The notes under the pieces were generated by a model. That model made no database searches and was not told where the DNA came from. It was given only the letters and a program-made list of their open reading frames with translations. Positions 25,532 to 35,262 of a stretch of DNA of 64,000 bases are shown one piece after another. The DNA is from an uncultured Chryseobacterium sp. Lineage in GTDB: Bacteria; Bacteroidota; Bacteroidia; Flavobacteriales; Weeksellaceae. The DNA is taken from contig CAJYRQ010000032.1 of the NCBI GenBank assembly GCA_913777465.1, forward strand, positions 1 through 64,000. The letters are read 5' to 3'. Made by a program: the position numbers and the translations under genes. The stretch's first letter is position 1, and each line of letters starts with the position of its first letter.

Positions 25532-26077
25532 ATGAAAACTACACCTACCCCTTTGGAAACCGAAACCGCCAAGCCGGATTCGGCATCCAATACCATGACC
25601 TGTGCCTTCATCAAAACTCTGGTGGATAACTACAGGAAGAACCAGCTGATGTCGGTAAAAAATTCAATGGGCATTGATGATGCACATGCAATCCATTTTG
25701 ATCTGGCAACGCTTAAAAAATTTATCTCCGATATCGAAGCAGAAGCACAGAACACCCACCCCGCCGCAACAACTGAAGACCTGGGAATCCGTTTTTATTA
25801 TGCGGCTTATCCGAAAGCAGCCGACTGGGACATCATGGCTGATACGCCGATCGGGCAGGAATATGCCGAACGACATACCCTGGTGATGGTCCCGACCGTG
25901 AAAAGAGCAGATGAGAACGGCGAATCTTTATGCTACGACTTCAGCCCGATCAGTTCCGGATCCAACAGCGGTGAAATACTGGCTATGGCGAGAGGTACGG
26001 GTTTGCAGGGCGATATCATTTCCCAGAATCACGGAGCCCTTTCTCCTCCAAGCGATCCTAAATTAGAACTGTTTTAA
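25532..26077 (+). CDS. hypothetical protein with central alpha/beta text, family not recognised
   Basis: A 181-residue soluble protein. The ATG at 25532 is chosen because it follows an A-rich leader (ATTAAAAAACGAGCTT); an upstream in-frame start gives a poor N-terminus. Visible features: a Thr/Pro/Glu N-terminal tail, the helical segment DLATLKKFISDIEAEAQ and later DLGIRFYYAAYPKAADW. No catalytic motif is evident. It is 19 bases upstream of the membrane protein of the signalling cluster, so it may share its transcript. Confidence 0.65.
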   Translation: MKTTPTPLETETAKPDSASNTMTCAFIKTLVDNYRKNQLMSVKNSMGIDDAHAIHFDLATLKKFISDIEAEAQNTHPAATTEDLGIRFYYAAYPKAADWDIMADTPIGQEYAERHTLVMVPTVKRADENGESLCYDFSPISSGSNSGEILAMARGTGLQGDIISQNHGALSPPSDPKLELF

Positions 26078-26096
26078 TTTATCTTAATACAATCCA

Positions 26097-26744
26097 ATGA
26101 GTGAATTTCAGAAAGTTTTGCAGGAATCTATGATATGGATTGAGGGACTTACGGCCCTTATTTCCATTATTTATTTTTACAGAGTAAAAGATCAGTACTG
26201 GAAATATTTTTCATTTTACCTGATTATCATTTTTCTTTCTGAAGTTTTTGGGAAGTGGGGCCATCATTTAGTAGATTATGATAAACCCGCCTTTTTCAAT
26301 TATTTTGTTATTCCCCTGGAATTTATATTTCTGTATTGGCTCTATGCAGCAAAATCTTTCGGAAAAAAGAATCTATTTTATATTATTACGGCATTGTACC
26401 TGATGTCATTTATTCCCAATGAGTATTTTTTTAAAATGAAAAAGATCATTTTCTCGTTCAACTATACCTTCGGATGTTTAATCCTTATGATTTTAGTGGT
26501 TATGGAATATTATAAACAGATTAATTCTTCCGAAATATTGAATTTCAGCAAGAACCGAATGTTTTACATTAATCTGGGAGTAACTTTATTTTACATCGGA
26601 ACATTACCGTTCTGGACGTTTTTCAGTATTCTGAATGAATACAAAGAACTGTTCAATATCTACTTTAATTATTTCCTGATTTCCGGAATCATCATGTATC
26701 TGCTATTTTCAACTTCAATTATATGGGGAAAACAGAATTACTAA
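26097..26744 (+). CDS. polytopic membrane protein preceding histidine kinase
   Basis: A 215-residue integral membrane protein with about six or seven hydrophobic helices (about residues 12-30, 38-56, 68-85, 92-108, 115-140, 152-172, 183-207). Aromatic-rich and without soluble domains. It overlaps the histidine kinase gene by 22 bases, so the two are translated together. It may act as the sensory membrane part of that kinase, whose own input region is only one helix. No named family is recognised. Confidence 0.7.
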   Translation: MSEFQKVLQESMIWIEGLTALISIIYFYRVKDQYWKYFSFYLIIIFLSEVFGKWGHHLVDYDKPAFFNYFVIPLEFIFLYWLYAAKSFGKKNLFYIITALYLMSFIPNEYFFKMKKIIFSFNYTFGCLILMILVVMEYYKQINSSEILNFSKNRMFYINLGVTLFYIGTLPFWTFFSILNEYKELFNIYFNYFLISGIIMYLLFSTSIIWGKQNY

Positions 26745-27508
26745 TAACCATTATTCTTTTCAATATATTCTTCCTGTTTTTTGTGGTTGCCGTGATGGTT
26801 TACATCCGGAAATACAAACAGCGAAAGAAAGAATACCTGAATGAAATTGAAGTAAAGAACGAAATCCATAAACGGGAGCTTCTAGCCACCCAATTGGAAA
26901 TCCAGCAGGCCACGATGCAGCAGATCGGGCGTGAGCTTCATGACAACATCGGGCAGAAACTCACCCTGGTGAGCCTTTACACCCAGCAGCTCTTGTACGA
27001 AAATAAAGTTCCTGAAGTCAGTGAGAGAATCGATCAGGTTTCACAGATCATCAACCAGTCGCTGCAGGATTTGAGGAGTCTTTCAAAAACTTTAACGGAC
27101 GATAACATCAACCAGAAAGAAATCGTAACTTTAATCCAGGAAGAAGCGGATATTACCAACGCTTTTAAAAAGTGCCATGTTGATTTTAAGCACAACTTCC
27201 GGCAACTCGATCTGGGATTTGTCCACAAGAATGTGCTGCTGAGGATTACGCAGGAGTTTATTCAGAACAGCATTAAGCATTCCCAATGCAGGAATATCTT
27301 CATCAGCCTGAATACATCGGATGAATTTCTTTGGGAACTGAGCATCAAAGATGACGGAATAGGGTTCGACCGGTCGGGTATTACCTCAAACGGAATCGGG
27401 CTCACGAATATGAAAAACAGGGCCGAAATCATCGGAGCCGAATTCAGCCTTGAAAGCGGGAAAGACAAAGGAACCGCACTCAACATTATTTTAAAAAGAC
27501 AGCCATGA
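26723..27508 (+). CDS. sensor histidine kinase, HisKA_3 (NarX/LiaS) type
   Basis: A 261-residue kinase. A single N-terminal transmembrane helix (about residues 6-28) is followed by a short coiled coil, then the phospho-acceptor box GRELHDNIGQ (His near residue 75) of the HisKA_3 class. The HATPase_c domain has FIQNSIKHSQC (N box), DDGIGFD and GIGLTNMKNRAEIIGA. No extracellular domain. It overlaps the response regulator gene by four bases and forms a two-component pair with it. Confidence 0.9.
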   Translation: MGKTELLITIILFNIFFLFFVVAVMVYIRKYKQRKKEYLNEIEVKNEIHKRELLATQLEIQQATMQQIGRELHDNIGQKLTLVSLYTQQLLYENKVPEVSERIDQVSQIINQSLQDLRSLSKTLTDDNINQKEIVTLIQEEADITNAFKKCHVDFKHNFRQLDLGFVHKNVLLRITQEFIQNSIKHSQCRNIFISLNTSDEFLWELSIKDDGIGFDRSGITSNGIGLTNMKNRAEIIGAEFSLESGKDKGTALNIILKRQP

Positions 27509-28146
27509 AAAAAACGATAGTGATTGTTGACGATCACATACTTATCGCCAAAGCACTTGAAGGGATTATCGGAAATTTCAAGGAGTTTGAAGTTATCTAT
27601 GTAGCGGAAAACGGCAAAGATCTCATTCAGAAATTTGAAAGCAACCGTCAGATTCCGGATATTATTCTCTTGGACATCAGCATGCCGATTATGGACGGTT
27701 TTGAAACCGTACTGTGGCTGAAGGAAAATCATCCGGCGGTGAAGGTAATGGCACTGAGCATGCAGGGTGATGATAAAAGCGTCATCAAAATGATTAAAAA
27801 CGGCGCCAAAGGCTACCTGTTGAAAAATACCCATCCCAAAGAACTGGAAAATGCTTTAATGAAATTGAATGCAGACGGCTTTTTCTATCCTGAATGGGCT
27901 TCCAAAATCATCTTTTCCAACATGAATAATGAAGATCCGGCAGCCAACATCCGGATTTCGGAACGTGAAAAAGAATTCCTGAAATATACCGTTACCGAGC
28001 TTAGTTATAAGGAAATTGCCGACAGGATGTGCTGCAGCCCGCGGACGGTGGAAAGCTACCGCGATCAACTCTGTGATAAGCTGGATCTGAAAACCCGTGT
28101 CGGCCTCGCGGTTTTTGCTATAAAAAACGGTTTCGCAGAATCTTAA
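27505..28146 (+). CDS. NarL/FixJ family response regulator
   Basis: A 213-residue regulator. The receiver domain has acidic residues IVDDHILIA, the phospho-acceptor Asp in IILLDISMPIMDGFE (about residue 54) and a Lys in GAKGYLLKN. The C-terminal LuxR-type helix-turn-helix is ISEREKEFLKYTVTELSYKEIADRMCCSPRTVESYR. Start ATG overlaps the kinase stop (ATGA). A terminator follows at 28187-28211. Target genes are unknown. Confidence 0.92.
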   Translation: MKKTIVIVDDHILIAKALEGIIGNFKEFEVIYVAENGKDLIQKFESNRQIPDIILLDISMPIMDGFETVLWLKENHPAVKVMALSMQGDDKSVIKMIKNGAKGYLLKNTHPKELENALMKLNADGFFYPEWASKIIFSNMNNEDPAANIRISEREKEFLKYTVTELSYKEIADRMCCSPRTVESYRDQLCDKLDLKTRVGLAVFAIKNGFAES

Positions 28147-28452
28147 ATTCAAAAACACATTCACTCATATCTTAACTACAATTGAGATCCTTCCCTGATT
28201 CAGAGAAGGATTTTTCATGATTAAATCCAAACATATTCAAAAAGATCCATTGATAGCCACAACCACCGTTTAACCAAATACAGATTAACGTAAAATATTT
28301 ATAATAAAAAACCGTTTAAAGTAAACATTAAACAATATATTTTAAAAAAAACTATTGATAGAATAATAAAATAATTCAACAATATCGTGAAATACTTGCA
28401 CAGTAATTCCAAAAATTATAATTTCATCAAACGTAACAAAATATATATATCT
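28147..28452. other. gene-free AT-rich interval before metalloprotease
   Basis: About 306 bases. The first part holds the terminator of the two-component cluster. The rest is A/T-rich leader for the protease gene without a clear promoter match. Confidence 0.5.
28187..28211 (+). terminator. terminator after response regulator
   Basis: ATCCTTC pairs with GAAGGAT around an 11-base loop and is followed by TTTTTC. Confidence 0.7.
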
Positions 28453-29451
28453 ATGAAAAAGTTATTATTCGGAGCACTTGTACTCGGCTTCATGTCTGCC
28501 TGCAACAGCGACAATCTTTCCAACCAGAACGAGGAATCTCAACAGGACCTTACCGCTTCAAATCCGGGAACGGCATTAAGGAGGGGCTGCGCTTCTGAAG
28601 AGATCAGGAAAAATGCCCTGCAGGGAAGTGCTGAGCTGAGACAGAAATATTCGGATCTTGAATCCAGAACCGAAAAATTTGAAAATGATCTGAAATTAGG
28701 GAAAGTATTATCTGACGGCTCTGTGGAGATTCCGGTAGTTGTGAATGTCCTTTACAGAACTTCATCAGAAAACCTTTCCGATTCCCGTATTGCCGAGCAA
28801 ATCGCCGTGCTGAATGCCGATTATGCAGGAAGCAACAGCGATGCCTATAAAATCCCGAACGAATTCCAGGGGGTGAAAGCCGGCGACGTAAAAGTAAGAT
28901 TCAGGCTGGCCAATACCGTAAGGAAATCCACTACCAAAACCAGCTGGAGCACCAATGATGCAATGAAAAAATCGTCCAGCGGCGGAATCGACGCCACCAG
29001 CCCATCCAATTACCTGAACATCTGGGTCGTAGGAAACATGGGACAAATTTTAGGCTATGCTACATTCCCTGAGTCCGCAGGATTATGGAATGACGGAGTG
29101 GTAATCGCTGCGCCTTATTTCGGGAAAACCGGAGCTTCCTCGCCATTCAATTTAGGCAGAACCGCTACCCACGAAGTGGGCCACTACCTGAACCTGAGAC
29201 ACATCTGGGGAGATGCCAATTGCGGAAACGACCTGGTAGCCGATACTCCTACCCAAACCGGAGCCAACTCGGGAAAACCGAGCTATCCTCTTTACAATAC
29301 CTGCAGCGGTACCCAAAGATCCGTAATGTTCATGAACTACATGGATTATGTGGATGACGCGGCCATGTTTATGTTCTCTGCCGGACAGAGATCGAGAATG
29401 CAGTCGGTGGTTGCTTCTTCAGGAGCAAGATCCGGCCTGAGACTTTACTAA
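28453..29451 (+). CDS. M43 (pappalysin-type) zinc metalloprotease lipoprotein
   Basis: A 332-residue exported protease. The start at 28453 gives a lipoprotein signal, MKKLLFGALVLGFMSAC with a lipobox Cys. The catalytic zinc motif is H240-E241-V-G-H244 continuing to H250 (HYLNLRHIWGD), with a Met-turn near VMFMNYMDYVDD, the arrangement of family M43B metzincins. No C-terminal sorting domain is seen. A bidirectional terminator follows at 29478-29510. Confidence 0.9.
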   Translation: MKKLLFGALVLGFMSACNSDNLSNQNEESQQDLTASNPGTALRRGCASEEIRKNALQGSAELRQKYSDLESRTEKFENDLKLGKVLSDGSVEIPVVVNVLYRTSSENLSDSRIAEQIAVLNADYAGSNSDAYKIPNEFQGVKAGDVKVRFRLANTVRKSTTKTSWSTNDAMKKSSSGGIDATSPSNYLNIWVVGNMGQILGYATFPESAGLWNDGVVIAAPYFGKTGASSPFNLGRTATHEVGHYLNLRHIWGDANCGNDLVADTPTQTGANSGKPSYPLYNTCSGTQRSVMFMNYMDYVDDAAMFMFSAGQRSRMQSVVASSGARSGLRLY

Positions 29452-29477
29452 GTTTTTTCAAGTTAATTTTTATAAAA

Positions 29478-29510
29478 AACCCGGCTGTTCTTCTTCGGAA
29501 CAGCCGGGTT
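29478..29510. terminator. bidirectional terminator
   Basis: A 13-bp stem AACCCGGCTGTTC with a 7-base loop, flanked by A-rich and T-rich tracts. Separates the M43 protease gene from the opposing M1 gene. Confidence 0.85.
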
Positions 29511-29522
29511 TGTATTTGCCTG

Positions 29523-31385
29523 CTATAAAGTTTTCAGATTATCAGCCGGGGTATAATCCATAAAAATACCGCCGTCCAGCTGTACCGATTTCACTTTCTT
29601 TTTAATCGGTACCGTGAGCACCATCCGTTTCTGGTCTTTTTCCCAGACCGCCGGAGAAAAATGAAGCTTCTCCACGGTTCCGTCGTCATAACCGATTTCC
29701 GCATCAAAAGGAATGGCAAAACCACCCGCATTTTCAACATTTACAGTCAGCAGATCGTTCTTCTGTGCCGCATTGGTGACCTTCAGGTCGATATAATTGT
29801 TGGTGTAAAACCAGTTGTTGAAGAACCAATTCAGGTTTTTTCCGGAGCCGGTGTTCATCGAATTGAAATAATCCCACGGGATTGGGTGCTTGCCGTTCCA
29901 GTTGTTCATATAATGATGCAGGGCTTTTTTGAACAATTCGTCGCCCAGATAATCTTTCAGCGCAAGATAAGACAGGGAAGCTTTTACATATGAATTGTTG
30001 CCGTAGCCCGCACCGCTTACCTGGGTGCTCATCGTAATGATCGGCTGGTCCTGCTCGGCAGAAGGATCGTTGATCCATCTTTTTACCCTGAAATTCTTGT
30101 AAAATTCCCTGGCTTTTGCTTCACCGTTTTCATCAATTCCGATCAGGTATTCCAGGGTGGTTGCCCATCCTTCATCCATAAAGGCATAACGCGTTTCATT
30201 GATTCCCATATAAAATGGGAAATAGGTATGTGCAATTTCGTGGTCTGCGGTAAGTCTGGCGTCCTGAAAATCATCCGGAATGCTGGTATCATTGATCATC
30301 ATCGGGTATTCCATATCGGCATACCCCTGAATTGCCGTCATTACATTATACGGATATTCTACGCCCGGCCAGTTTTTCGAAAACCAATCGAGATTATAAC
30401 GCATCCATTCTACATAATGTTCGAAATCTTTCGCTCCGTTTTTATAGCCTGCCTGGACGCTGGCTCTTTTTGTTTTCAGCTGTACGCTTGCCCCGTCCCA
30501 GACGTAGTGGTTGCTTAAGGCAAAACAGAAATCGGTAATATGACCAGCCTTGAATTTCCAGGTATTCCATTTATTCGGTTTGGTAACTTTACCGGACTTC
30601 ATCTCATGCTCGTTCGCGATCCGGATCACTTTATCGCTTTTCAAAGAAGATTTATATCGTTTCAGGTATTCCGGTTGGAGAACGGTCTCGGGATTCAGGA
30701 AATCCCCGGTCGCCCACACCACATAATTTTTCGGAGCGGTAATGGCAAAGCTGTAATCATTAAAATCGTTATAAAATTCCTGCCGGTCGGAGTGCGGAAG
30801 CATATCCCAGCCGTTGTAATCGTCGTACACCGAAATTCTCGGGAACGAATAGGCAACATAAAACGTTTCAGGATCAATCTGCCCTTCCCTTCCGCTCTGT
30901 ACGGACAAAGGATATTCCCACTCTATTTTAACTTCCGCTTTAGCTTTGGATTTTAAGGCCGTATTCAGCTTTACTTTTTCTACCGTTCCCCAGTTGTCAC
31001 TGTTTACCGTATACTTTTCACCGCTTACGACAAAGGATTTGATGTGTAATCCGGACGAAAGGAAGTCTTTGGAAACTATTCCGGATCGCGGAGCCTGCGG
31101 CTTGTGGAGATTATTCACGAACCGTATCGCCAGGTCATTAAGCGCATTCGGGCTATTGTTGGTATAAACGATCGTCTCTTTTCCCGAAACGGTTTTTGAA
31201 TTGGCATCTACTTTCACCTCAACATTGTACACGCCTTTATTCTGCCAATAATTCTTTCCCGGCGCACCGGACAGGTCACGGGTCCCGTTTTCGTATGCTT
31301 TTTTAATATTTCTCGGCATATACAATTCCTGCGCAGGAAGCTGCCATGAAGCCAAAAGCAAAACGCCCAAAATAATTCTCTTCAT
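29523..31385 (-). CDS. M1 family metallopeptidase (copy 1)
   Basis: A 620-residue aminopeptidase N-like protein. Signal peptide MKRIILGVLLLASWQLPAQ. Zinc site HEIAHTYFPF with the second Glu in MDEGWATTLEY. An N-terminal beta domain precedes the thermolysin-like catalytic domain, and a C-terminal beta domain ends near residue 620. The chosen start is the ATG at 31385; upstream codons precede any signal sequence. It is related to the 733-residue protein at 32993-35194, separated by an exonuclease-family gene. Confidence 0.88.
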   Translation of the reverse strand: MKRIILGVLLLASWQLPAQELYMPRNIKKAYENGTRDLSGAPGKNYWQNKGVYNVEVKVDANSKTVSGKETIVYTNNSPNALNDLAIRFVNNLHKPQAPRSGIVSKDFLSSGLHIKSFVVSGEKYTVNSDNWGTVEKVKLNTALKSKAKAEVKIEWEYPLSVQSGREGQIDPETFYVAYSFPRISVYDDYNGWDMLPHSDRQEFYNDFNDYSFAITAPKNYVVWATGDFLNPETVLQPEYLKRYKSSLKSDKVIRIANEHEMKSGKVTKPNKWNTWKFKAGHITDFCFALSNHYVWDGASVQLKTKRASVQAGYKNGAKDFEHYVEWMRYNLDWFSKNWPGVEYPYNVMTAIQGYADMEYPMMINDTSIPDDFQDARLTADHEIAHTYFPFYMGINETRYAFMDEGWATTLEYLIGIDENGEAKAREFYKNFRVKRWINDPSAEQDQPIITMSTQVSGAGYGNNSYVKASLSYLALKDYLGDELFKKALHHYMNNWNGKHPIPWDYFNSMNTGSGKNLNWFFNNWFYTNNYIDLKVTNAAQKNDLLTVNVENAGGFAIPFDAEIGYDDGTVEKLHFSPAVWEKDQKRMVLTVPIKKKVKSVQLDGGIFMDYTPADNLKTL

Positions 31386-31520
31386 TAAAATTCTGTAGGT
31401 ATTTAATTCAACATAAAAGTACAAAAAACAGCAATATCGGCCTTATTATGTCTGTAAATTTTTATACCACGGGAAGAACGGCTTTTAATAATCCGCGTGC
31501 GAATTTTCACACCGGTAAAT

Positions 31521-31659
31521 TGTGGATAACTTTGTGGATAACTCGGGGAATAACTGTGTAGATAACTTTTAAACTATTTCACTCGGTGAAAATACAACCT
31601 ATCAAATAATTAAAAATCAATTATTTAATAAAATTTAAATTAAAAATACGTTTTCCACA
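31521..31659. other. cluster of DnaA-box-like sites beside AT-rich DNA, possible replication origin
   Basis: TGTGGATAA occurs exactly at 31521-31529 and 31533-31541, 12 bases apart. TGTAGATAA (8 of 9) is at 31557-31565 and TTTTCCACA (8 of 9 on the other strand) at 31651-31659. An A/T-rich segment separates them. This resembles an oriC box cluster with unwinding region, but may also be an autonomous DnaA-binding site. No dnaA gene is in the window. Confidence 0.4.
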
Positions 31660-31717
31660 AAGATATTAATAACATTCTTTTATCATGGATAAATAAGATT
31701 TAAAAATTTCAATATAT

Positions 31718-31874
31718 TTTGTCATCCGTAGAAATCCAAGTGTGAATCTTTCCATACTCTTCGCTAATACTATGTTGAGATTCCTCCGGAATGACAAACT
31801 TTGCGCTTAATCTTAGCTAAAATCTTAACCATTTGTCATTCTGTAAGAATCCAAACGCAAATCTTTCCAGCACC
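31718..31874. repeat. dispersed GAATC/GATTC palindromic element, two copies
   Basis: A full unit begins TTTGTCATCCGTAGAAATCC and ends CTATGTTGAGATTCCTCCGG then AATGACAAA (31718-31797). A second half-unit starting TTTGTCATTCTGTAAGAATC is at 31841. Termini are complementary, as in the copies near 20855-21053. Confidence 0.7.
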
Positions 31875-31893
31875 CGAGTTTCGGAAATAAAAG

Positions 31894-31915
31894 AAGCGCG
31901 TTTTGACACGCGCTT
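31894..31915 (-). terminator. terminator of exonuclease-family gene
   Basis: AAGCGCGT pairs with ACGCGCTT around a 6-base loop; on the minus strand it is followed by CTTTTATTT. It lies 40 bases after the stop of the gene at 31956-32789. Confidence 0.75.
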
Positions 31916-31955
31916 TGTATTTGATATTGAAATCCTGATTTTTATCTCAATCTGA

Positions 31956-32789
31956 CTATTTTATAAACTGCAGTTCCGTTAATACAGGAAAATGATCTGA
32001 AGGATATAGCAGGTTCTCTCTGCGGTCGTTGATATGACGGTGAGATCTGATCCGGAATCCTTTGACGAATATATAATCGATTCTCTCTTTCGGAACTTCA
32101 TTTATATTAAACCCGGTAAAGGTTCCTTTTGGCCCGTAATGCTTCGTTTCAGAATGATAGAAAGAATCCTGCAGGTTTTTCGACATGATTTTAATCGGTT
32201 CCGAATCTTCCGTCAGGTTGAAATCGCCGCTCACGGTTACCGGTAAATTTTTAGGATTGATTTCCTTGATTTTCTTTAAAATCAGTTCTGAAGATTTTAC
32301 CCGCGCCACATTTCCGACATGATCGAAGTGAAGATTGAGCGCCATAAATTCCTTTTTTGATTTTTTATCTCTGAAAACCGCGTAGGTACAGATCCTGTTT
32401 AAAGCCGCATCCCATCCTTTAGAGGGTTTTTCCGGTGTTTCGGAAAGCCAGAAGGTTCCGGAATTGATCACCTGAATCCTATCGGTATCGTAAAAGATAG
32501 CCGAGAATTCCCCTTTCTCTTTCCCATCATCCCTGCCTACGCCTACATAGTCGTAATTCTTCAGCCCGTTTTTGATATCCTTCATTTGTTCCGGCAGTGC
32601 TTCCTGAACCCCGAAATAATCCGGATGGTAGTAGGTTAGCAGATCCGCTACATCCTCCTTCCGGTTGGTCCATGAATTTTCTTTGTCCGAATCTACATTC
32701 AGCCTGATGTTGAAGCTCATTACTTTAAGATCCTGTGCGAACCCGAATGCAAAAGCCAATAGAAATACGATTGAAAATTTTAAATTCAT
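31956..32789 (-). CDS. secreted endonuclease/exonuclease/phosphatase family protein
   Basis: A 277-residue protein with signal peptide MNLKFSIVFLLAFAFGFAQ. The metal-binding fold is visible: LKVMSFNIRLN near the start, the acidic FGVQEALPEQ, the LNLHFDHVG pair, VSGDFNLTED and the terminal PSDHFPVLTEL with catalytic His. It could be a nuclease or a phosphodiesterase of the same fold; substrate is not evident. It has its own terminator and is monocistronic. Confidence 0.9.
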   Translation of the reverse strand: MNLKFSIVFLLAFAFGFAQDLKVMSFNIRLNVDSDKENSWTNRKEDVADLLTYYHPDYFGVQEALPEQMKDIKNGLKNYDYVGVGRDDGKEKGEFSAIFYDTDRIQVINSGTFWLSETPEKPSKGWDAALNRICTYAVFRDKKSKKEFMALNLHFDHVGNVARVKSSELILKKIKEINPKNLPVTVSGDFNLTEDSEPIKIMSKNLQDSFYHSETKHYGPKGTFTGFNINEVPKERIDYIFVKGFRIRSHRHINDRRENLLYPSDHFPVLTELQFIK

Positions 32790-32920
32790 TATCTTTTTTA
32801 CTTTGAATCACAAAAATAAAAATTATGTCTCAGAGCGGGACTATAAACCCCGAACTTTCCTGTTATATTTCGTTCATAGAAAAAAGACTGCTGCAAACCT
32901 CACAGGTTTTATACCAAAAA

Positions 32921-32941
32921 AGCTGTCTTTTTCAGACAGCC
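32921..32941. terminator. terminator of M1 copy 2
   Basis: AGCTGTCT pairs with AGACAGCC around a 5-base loop (one mismatch); on the minus strand a T run follows. Lies about 50 bases after the stop at 32993. Confidence 0.7.
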
Positions 32942-32992
32942 TTATTATTAGTATTACCCCAACCGGGGCACAATATTATTTGTAACTTAAAC

Positions 32993-35194
32993 TTATTCTT
33001 TCGTAAATTTAAATTCCTTTCCACCCTGGTTGAAGGTAATGGTTTTCTTATCCTGGCTGAAGGTCATGGAAATCTGCGCCATTTCAAAACTAAAAGTATT
33101 GTTTCCGGTATATTCCAGCGGGAATGCCTGCTGACCGGTAGCCTGTGCATATAATTTATTGTCTTTCTCCGTGAATGTAATTTTCAGCGGAAGCTCCTTG
33201 CTGCCATACACGCCGGTGAAATCTTTGATATTGATCTTTTCCATAGGTTTTGCCTGATCGGAAGTCCAGAGGTTATTCTGGCTGTTCACATCAGGAATCC
33301 GGGAATCCGGATCCAGTTTTACCTGTTCGATTTCCTTATTGGAATCGAGTTTAAAAGTCCATTCCTTATTTCTTTTCCAGACTTCAATGGGAAGTTTCAC
33401 CATTTTTTCGGTTCCATCTTTGAATTTCACCTGTAGGTTTGTCGGCATCGGCAGTTGCCCGATATTTTCGACCGTAATCTGCGCTCCTTTTTTGAAATCG
33501 CCATTTACATATTTTACTTCTTTTATACCCTGATCGATCTTCCACTTGTTGATAAACCAGCCCCGCCAGAACCAGTTCAGCTCCTCACCGGAAACATTTT
33601 CCATCGTATGGAAAAAATCCCACGGCGTCGGATGCTTGAAAGCCCAACGATCGATATACGTTCTGAATGCCTTATCAAATTTTTCAGGTCCTAAGATGGA
33701 TTCCCTGAGAACTTCCAGACCCAGCCCCGGCTTGTAATAAGCCAGGATGCCGATGCTGTTCTCCTTCATGTTATCAGGTCCTACCATGATCGGCTCGAAA
33801 TTATCATTCATCAGGAAAGCACCGGTCTGCGCGATATTTTTCTTTTCATAATATTCCCCTTTGTTGAAGGCTTGTGTGGAAAGCTCGTTGATGAACGTAT
33901 TGAACCCTTCATCCATCCATGCGAAAAGCCTTTCGTTGGAACCTACGATCATCGGGAACCAGTTGTGTCCGAATTCATGATCGGTAACGCCCCAGAGTTC
34001 GCCGCCCTTGGAATTCATATGGCAGAAAACAATACCCGGATATTCCATTCCGCCTTCGTTTCCGGCCACATTGGTGGCAGCAGGATAAGTGTAAGGATAC
34101 CATTTGGCAGAGTAATGTTCGATGGCTGCTTTGGTATATTCGGTGGATCTTCCCCAGGCATCATTCCCGGCACTTTCTGCGGGATACGCCGAAATAGCCA
34201 TGGATTTTTTGCCTTCCGGAAGGTTTATTTTTGCAGCATCGAGGATAAACGCCGGCGAAGAAGCCCATGCAAAGTCCCTTGCCTGGGTAATCTTAAATTT
34301 CCAGGTTTTGGTACCGCCGGTCTGCTGGCCCTTTCCAATCTCGGATTCCGGGCGGATCATTACCGTTTTATCACTGTTTTTAGCTTGTTCCCACCGGCTG
34401 TTTTCCTCTTTGGAATAGACGTCTTTCGGGTTCAGCAATTCACCGGAAGCGACAACATAATGGTTGGCAGGGACGGTAATATTCGCGGTAATGTCGCCGT
34501 ATTCCAGATAAAACTCGGAAGCCCCCAGATAAGGCATGGTGTTCCAGCCCAGCACGTCATCATAAACGCACATTCTCGGATACCATTGGGCCATGGTATA
34601 AATTTTCCCGTTTTTCGTACTTTCAATCCCCATCCGGTCGGAACCGTATTTCGGCGAAAGGAAAGAATATTCTATTTTGATTTTAGCCACGCCTCCCTGT
34701 GCTTTAAGCTCTGAAGGAAGATCGATCTGCATCCTGGTGTCGGTGATCGTATATTTTACGTCTTTACCGTCCAGCTTTACGGATTTTATTTTGTAACCGC
34801 CGTCGAATTCCTCACCGTGCGCTCCGTTCCGGCTTCCCGACATCGGTACGACTGCGTTTCCTCTTGAATCTTTGGTAAATAAATTCTGGTCCAGCTGCAG
34901 CCACAGGAAACCTAATTTATCCGTACTGTTATTGGTATAGGTAATTTCAGCAGTTCCCGTAATTTCATCTTTGGCTTCATTAAGGCTTACATTTAAATTG
35001 TAGCTTGCTGAATTCTGCCAGTAGGCATATCCCGGCTGGCCGCTGGCCGATCTTGTCGGCGTACCGGTCTGGGTATAGAAAAAGGGCTTGAATGCTTCTA
35101 CATAATCGTATTTCGGAGCTTCCTGAGCTGATACCGGTTGCGAAAAACACAGGACGGCAAGCGCAGAACCAAGGATTGGAATTTTAAAGTTCAT
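32993..35194 (-). CDS. M1 family metallopeptidase (copy 2)
   Basis: A 733-residue protein with signal peptide ending VSAQE. Zinc motif [10 protein letters not shown], second Glu in [10 protein letters not shown]-terminal beta region, thermolysin-like core around residues 350-520 and a longer C-terminal part than copy 1, with an extra beta domain of about 90 residues at the end ([23 protein letters not shown]). No T9SS sorting domain. It probably acts in the periplasm on peptides. Not clearly co-transcribed with copy 1. Confidence 0.9.
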   Translation of the reverse strand: MNFKIPILGSALAVLCFSQPVSAQEAPKYDYVEAFKPFFYTQTGTPTRSASGQPGYAYWQNSASYNLNVSLNEAKDEITGTAEITYTNNSTDKLGFLWLQLDQNLFTKDSRGNAVVPMSGSRNGAHGEEFDGGYKIKSVKLDGKDVKYTITDTRMQIDLPSELKAQGGVAKIKIEYSFLSPKYGSDRMGIESTKNGKIYTMAQWYPRMCVYDDVLGWNTMPYLGASEFYLEYGDITANITVPANHYVVASGELLNPKDVYSKEENSRWEQAKNSDKTVMIRPESEIGKGQQTGGTKTWKFKITQARDFAWASSPAFILDAAKINLPEGKKSMAISAYPAESAGNDAWGRSTEYTKAAIEHYSAKWYPYTYPAATNVAGNEGGMEYPGIVFCHMNSKGGELWGVTDHEFGHNWFPMIVGSNERLFAWMDEGFNTFINELSTQAFNKGEYYEKKNIAQTGAFLMNDNFEPIMVGPDNMKENSIGILAYYKPGLGLEVLRESILGPEKFDKAFRTYIDRWAFKHPTPWDFFHTMENVSGEELNWFWRGWFINKWKIDQGIKEVKYVNGDFKKGAQITVENIGQLPMPTNLQVKFKDGTEKMVKLPIEVWKRNKEWTFKLDSNKEIEQVKLDPDSRIPDVNSQNNLWTSDQAKPMEKINIKDFTGVYGSKELPLKITFTEKDNKLYAQATGQQAFPLEYTGNNTFSFEMAQISMTFSQDKKTITFNQGGKEFKFTKE

Positions 35195-35262
35195 AATTTA
35201 TTTTTATTTAGCAAAGTAAACAAAAATAAGACTTCCCTGTAAAGAAAAGTCTTTCAGAGCCT

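Larger units (their letters stand above)
31386..31955. other. gene-free interval with DnaA-box-like cluster and palindromic repeats
   Basis: About 570 bases with no gene. The left third has the DnaA-box-like sites, the middle is a nearly pure A/T stretch (31595-31650), the right third carries palindromic repeat copies, and a terminator sits at 31894-31915. Confidence 0.6.

Noticed and set aside
33872-34714. 280-codon plus-strand frame opposite M1 copy 2
   Set aside because: Lies wholly within a well-supported metallopeptidase gene; no recognisable protein features or leader.
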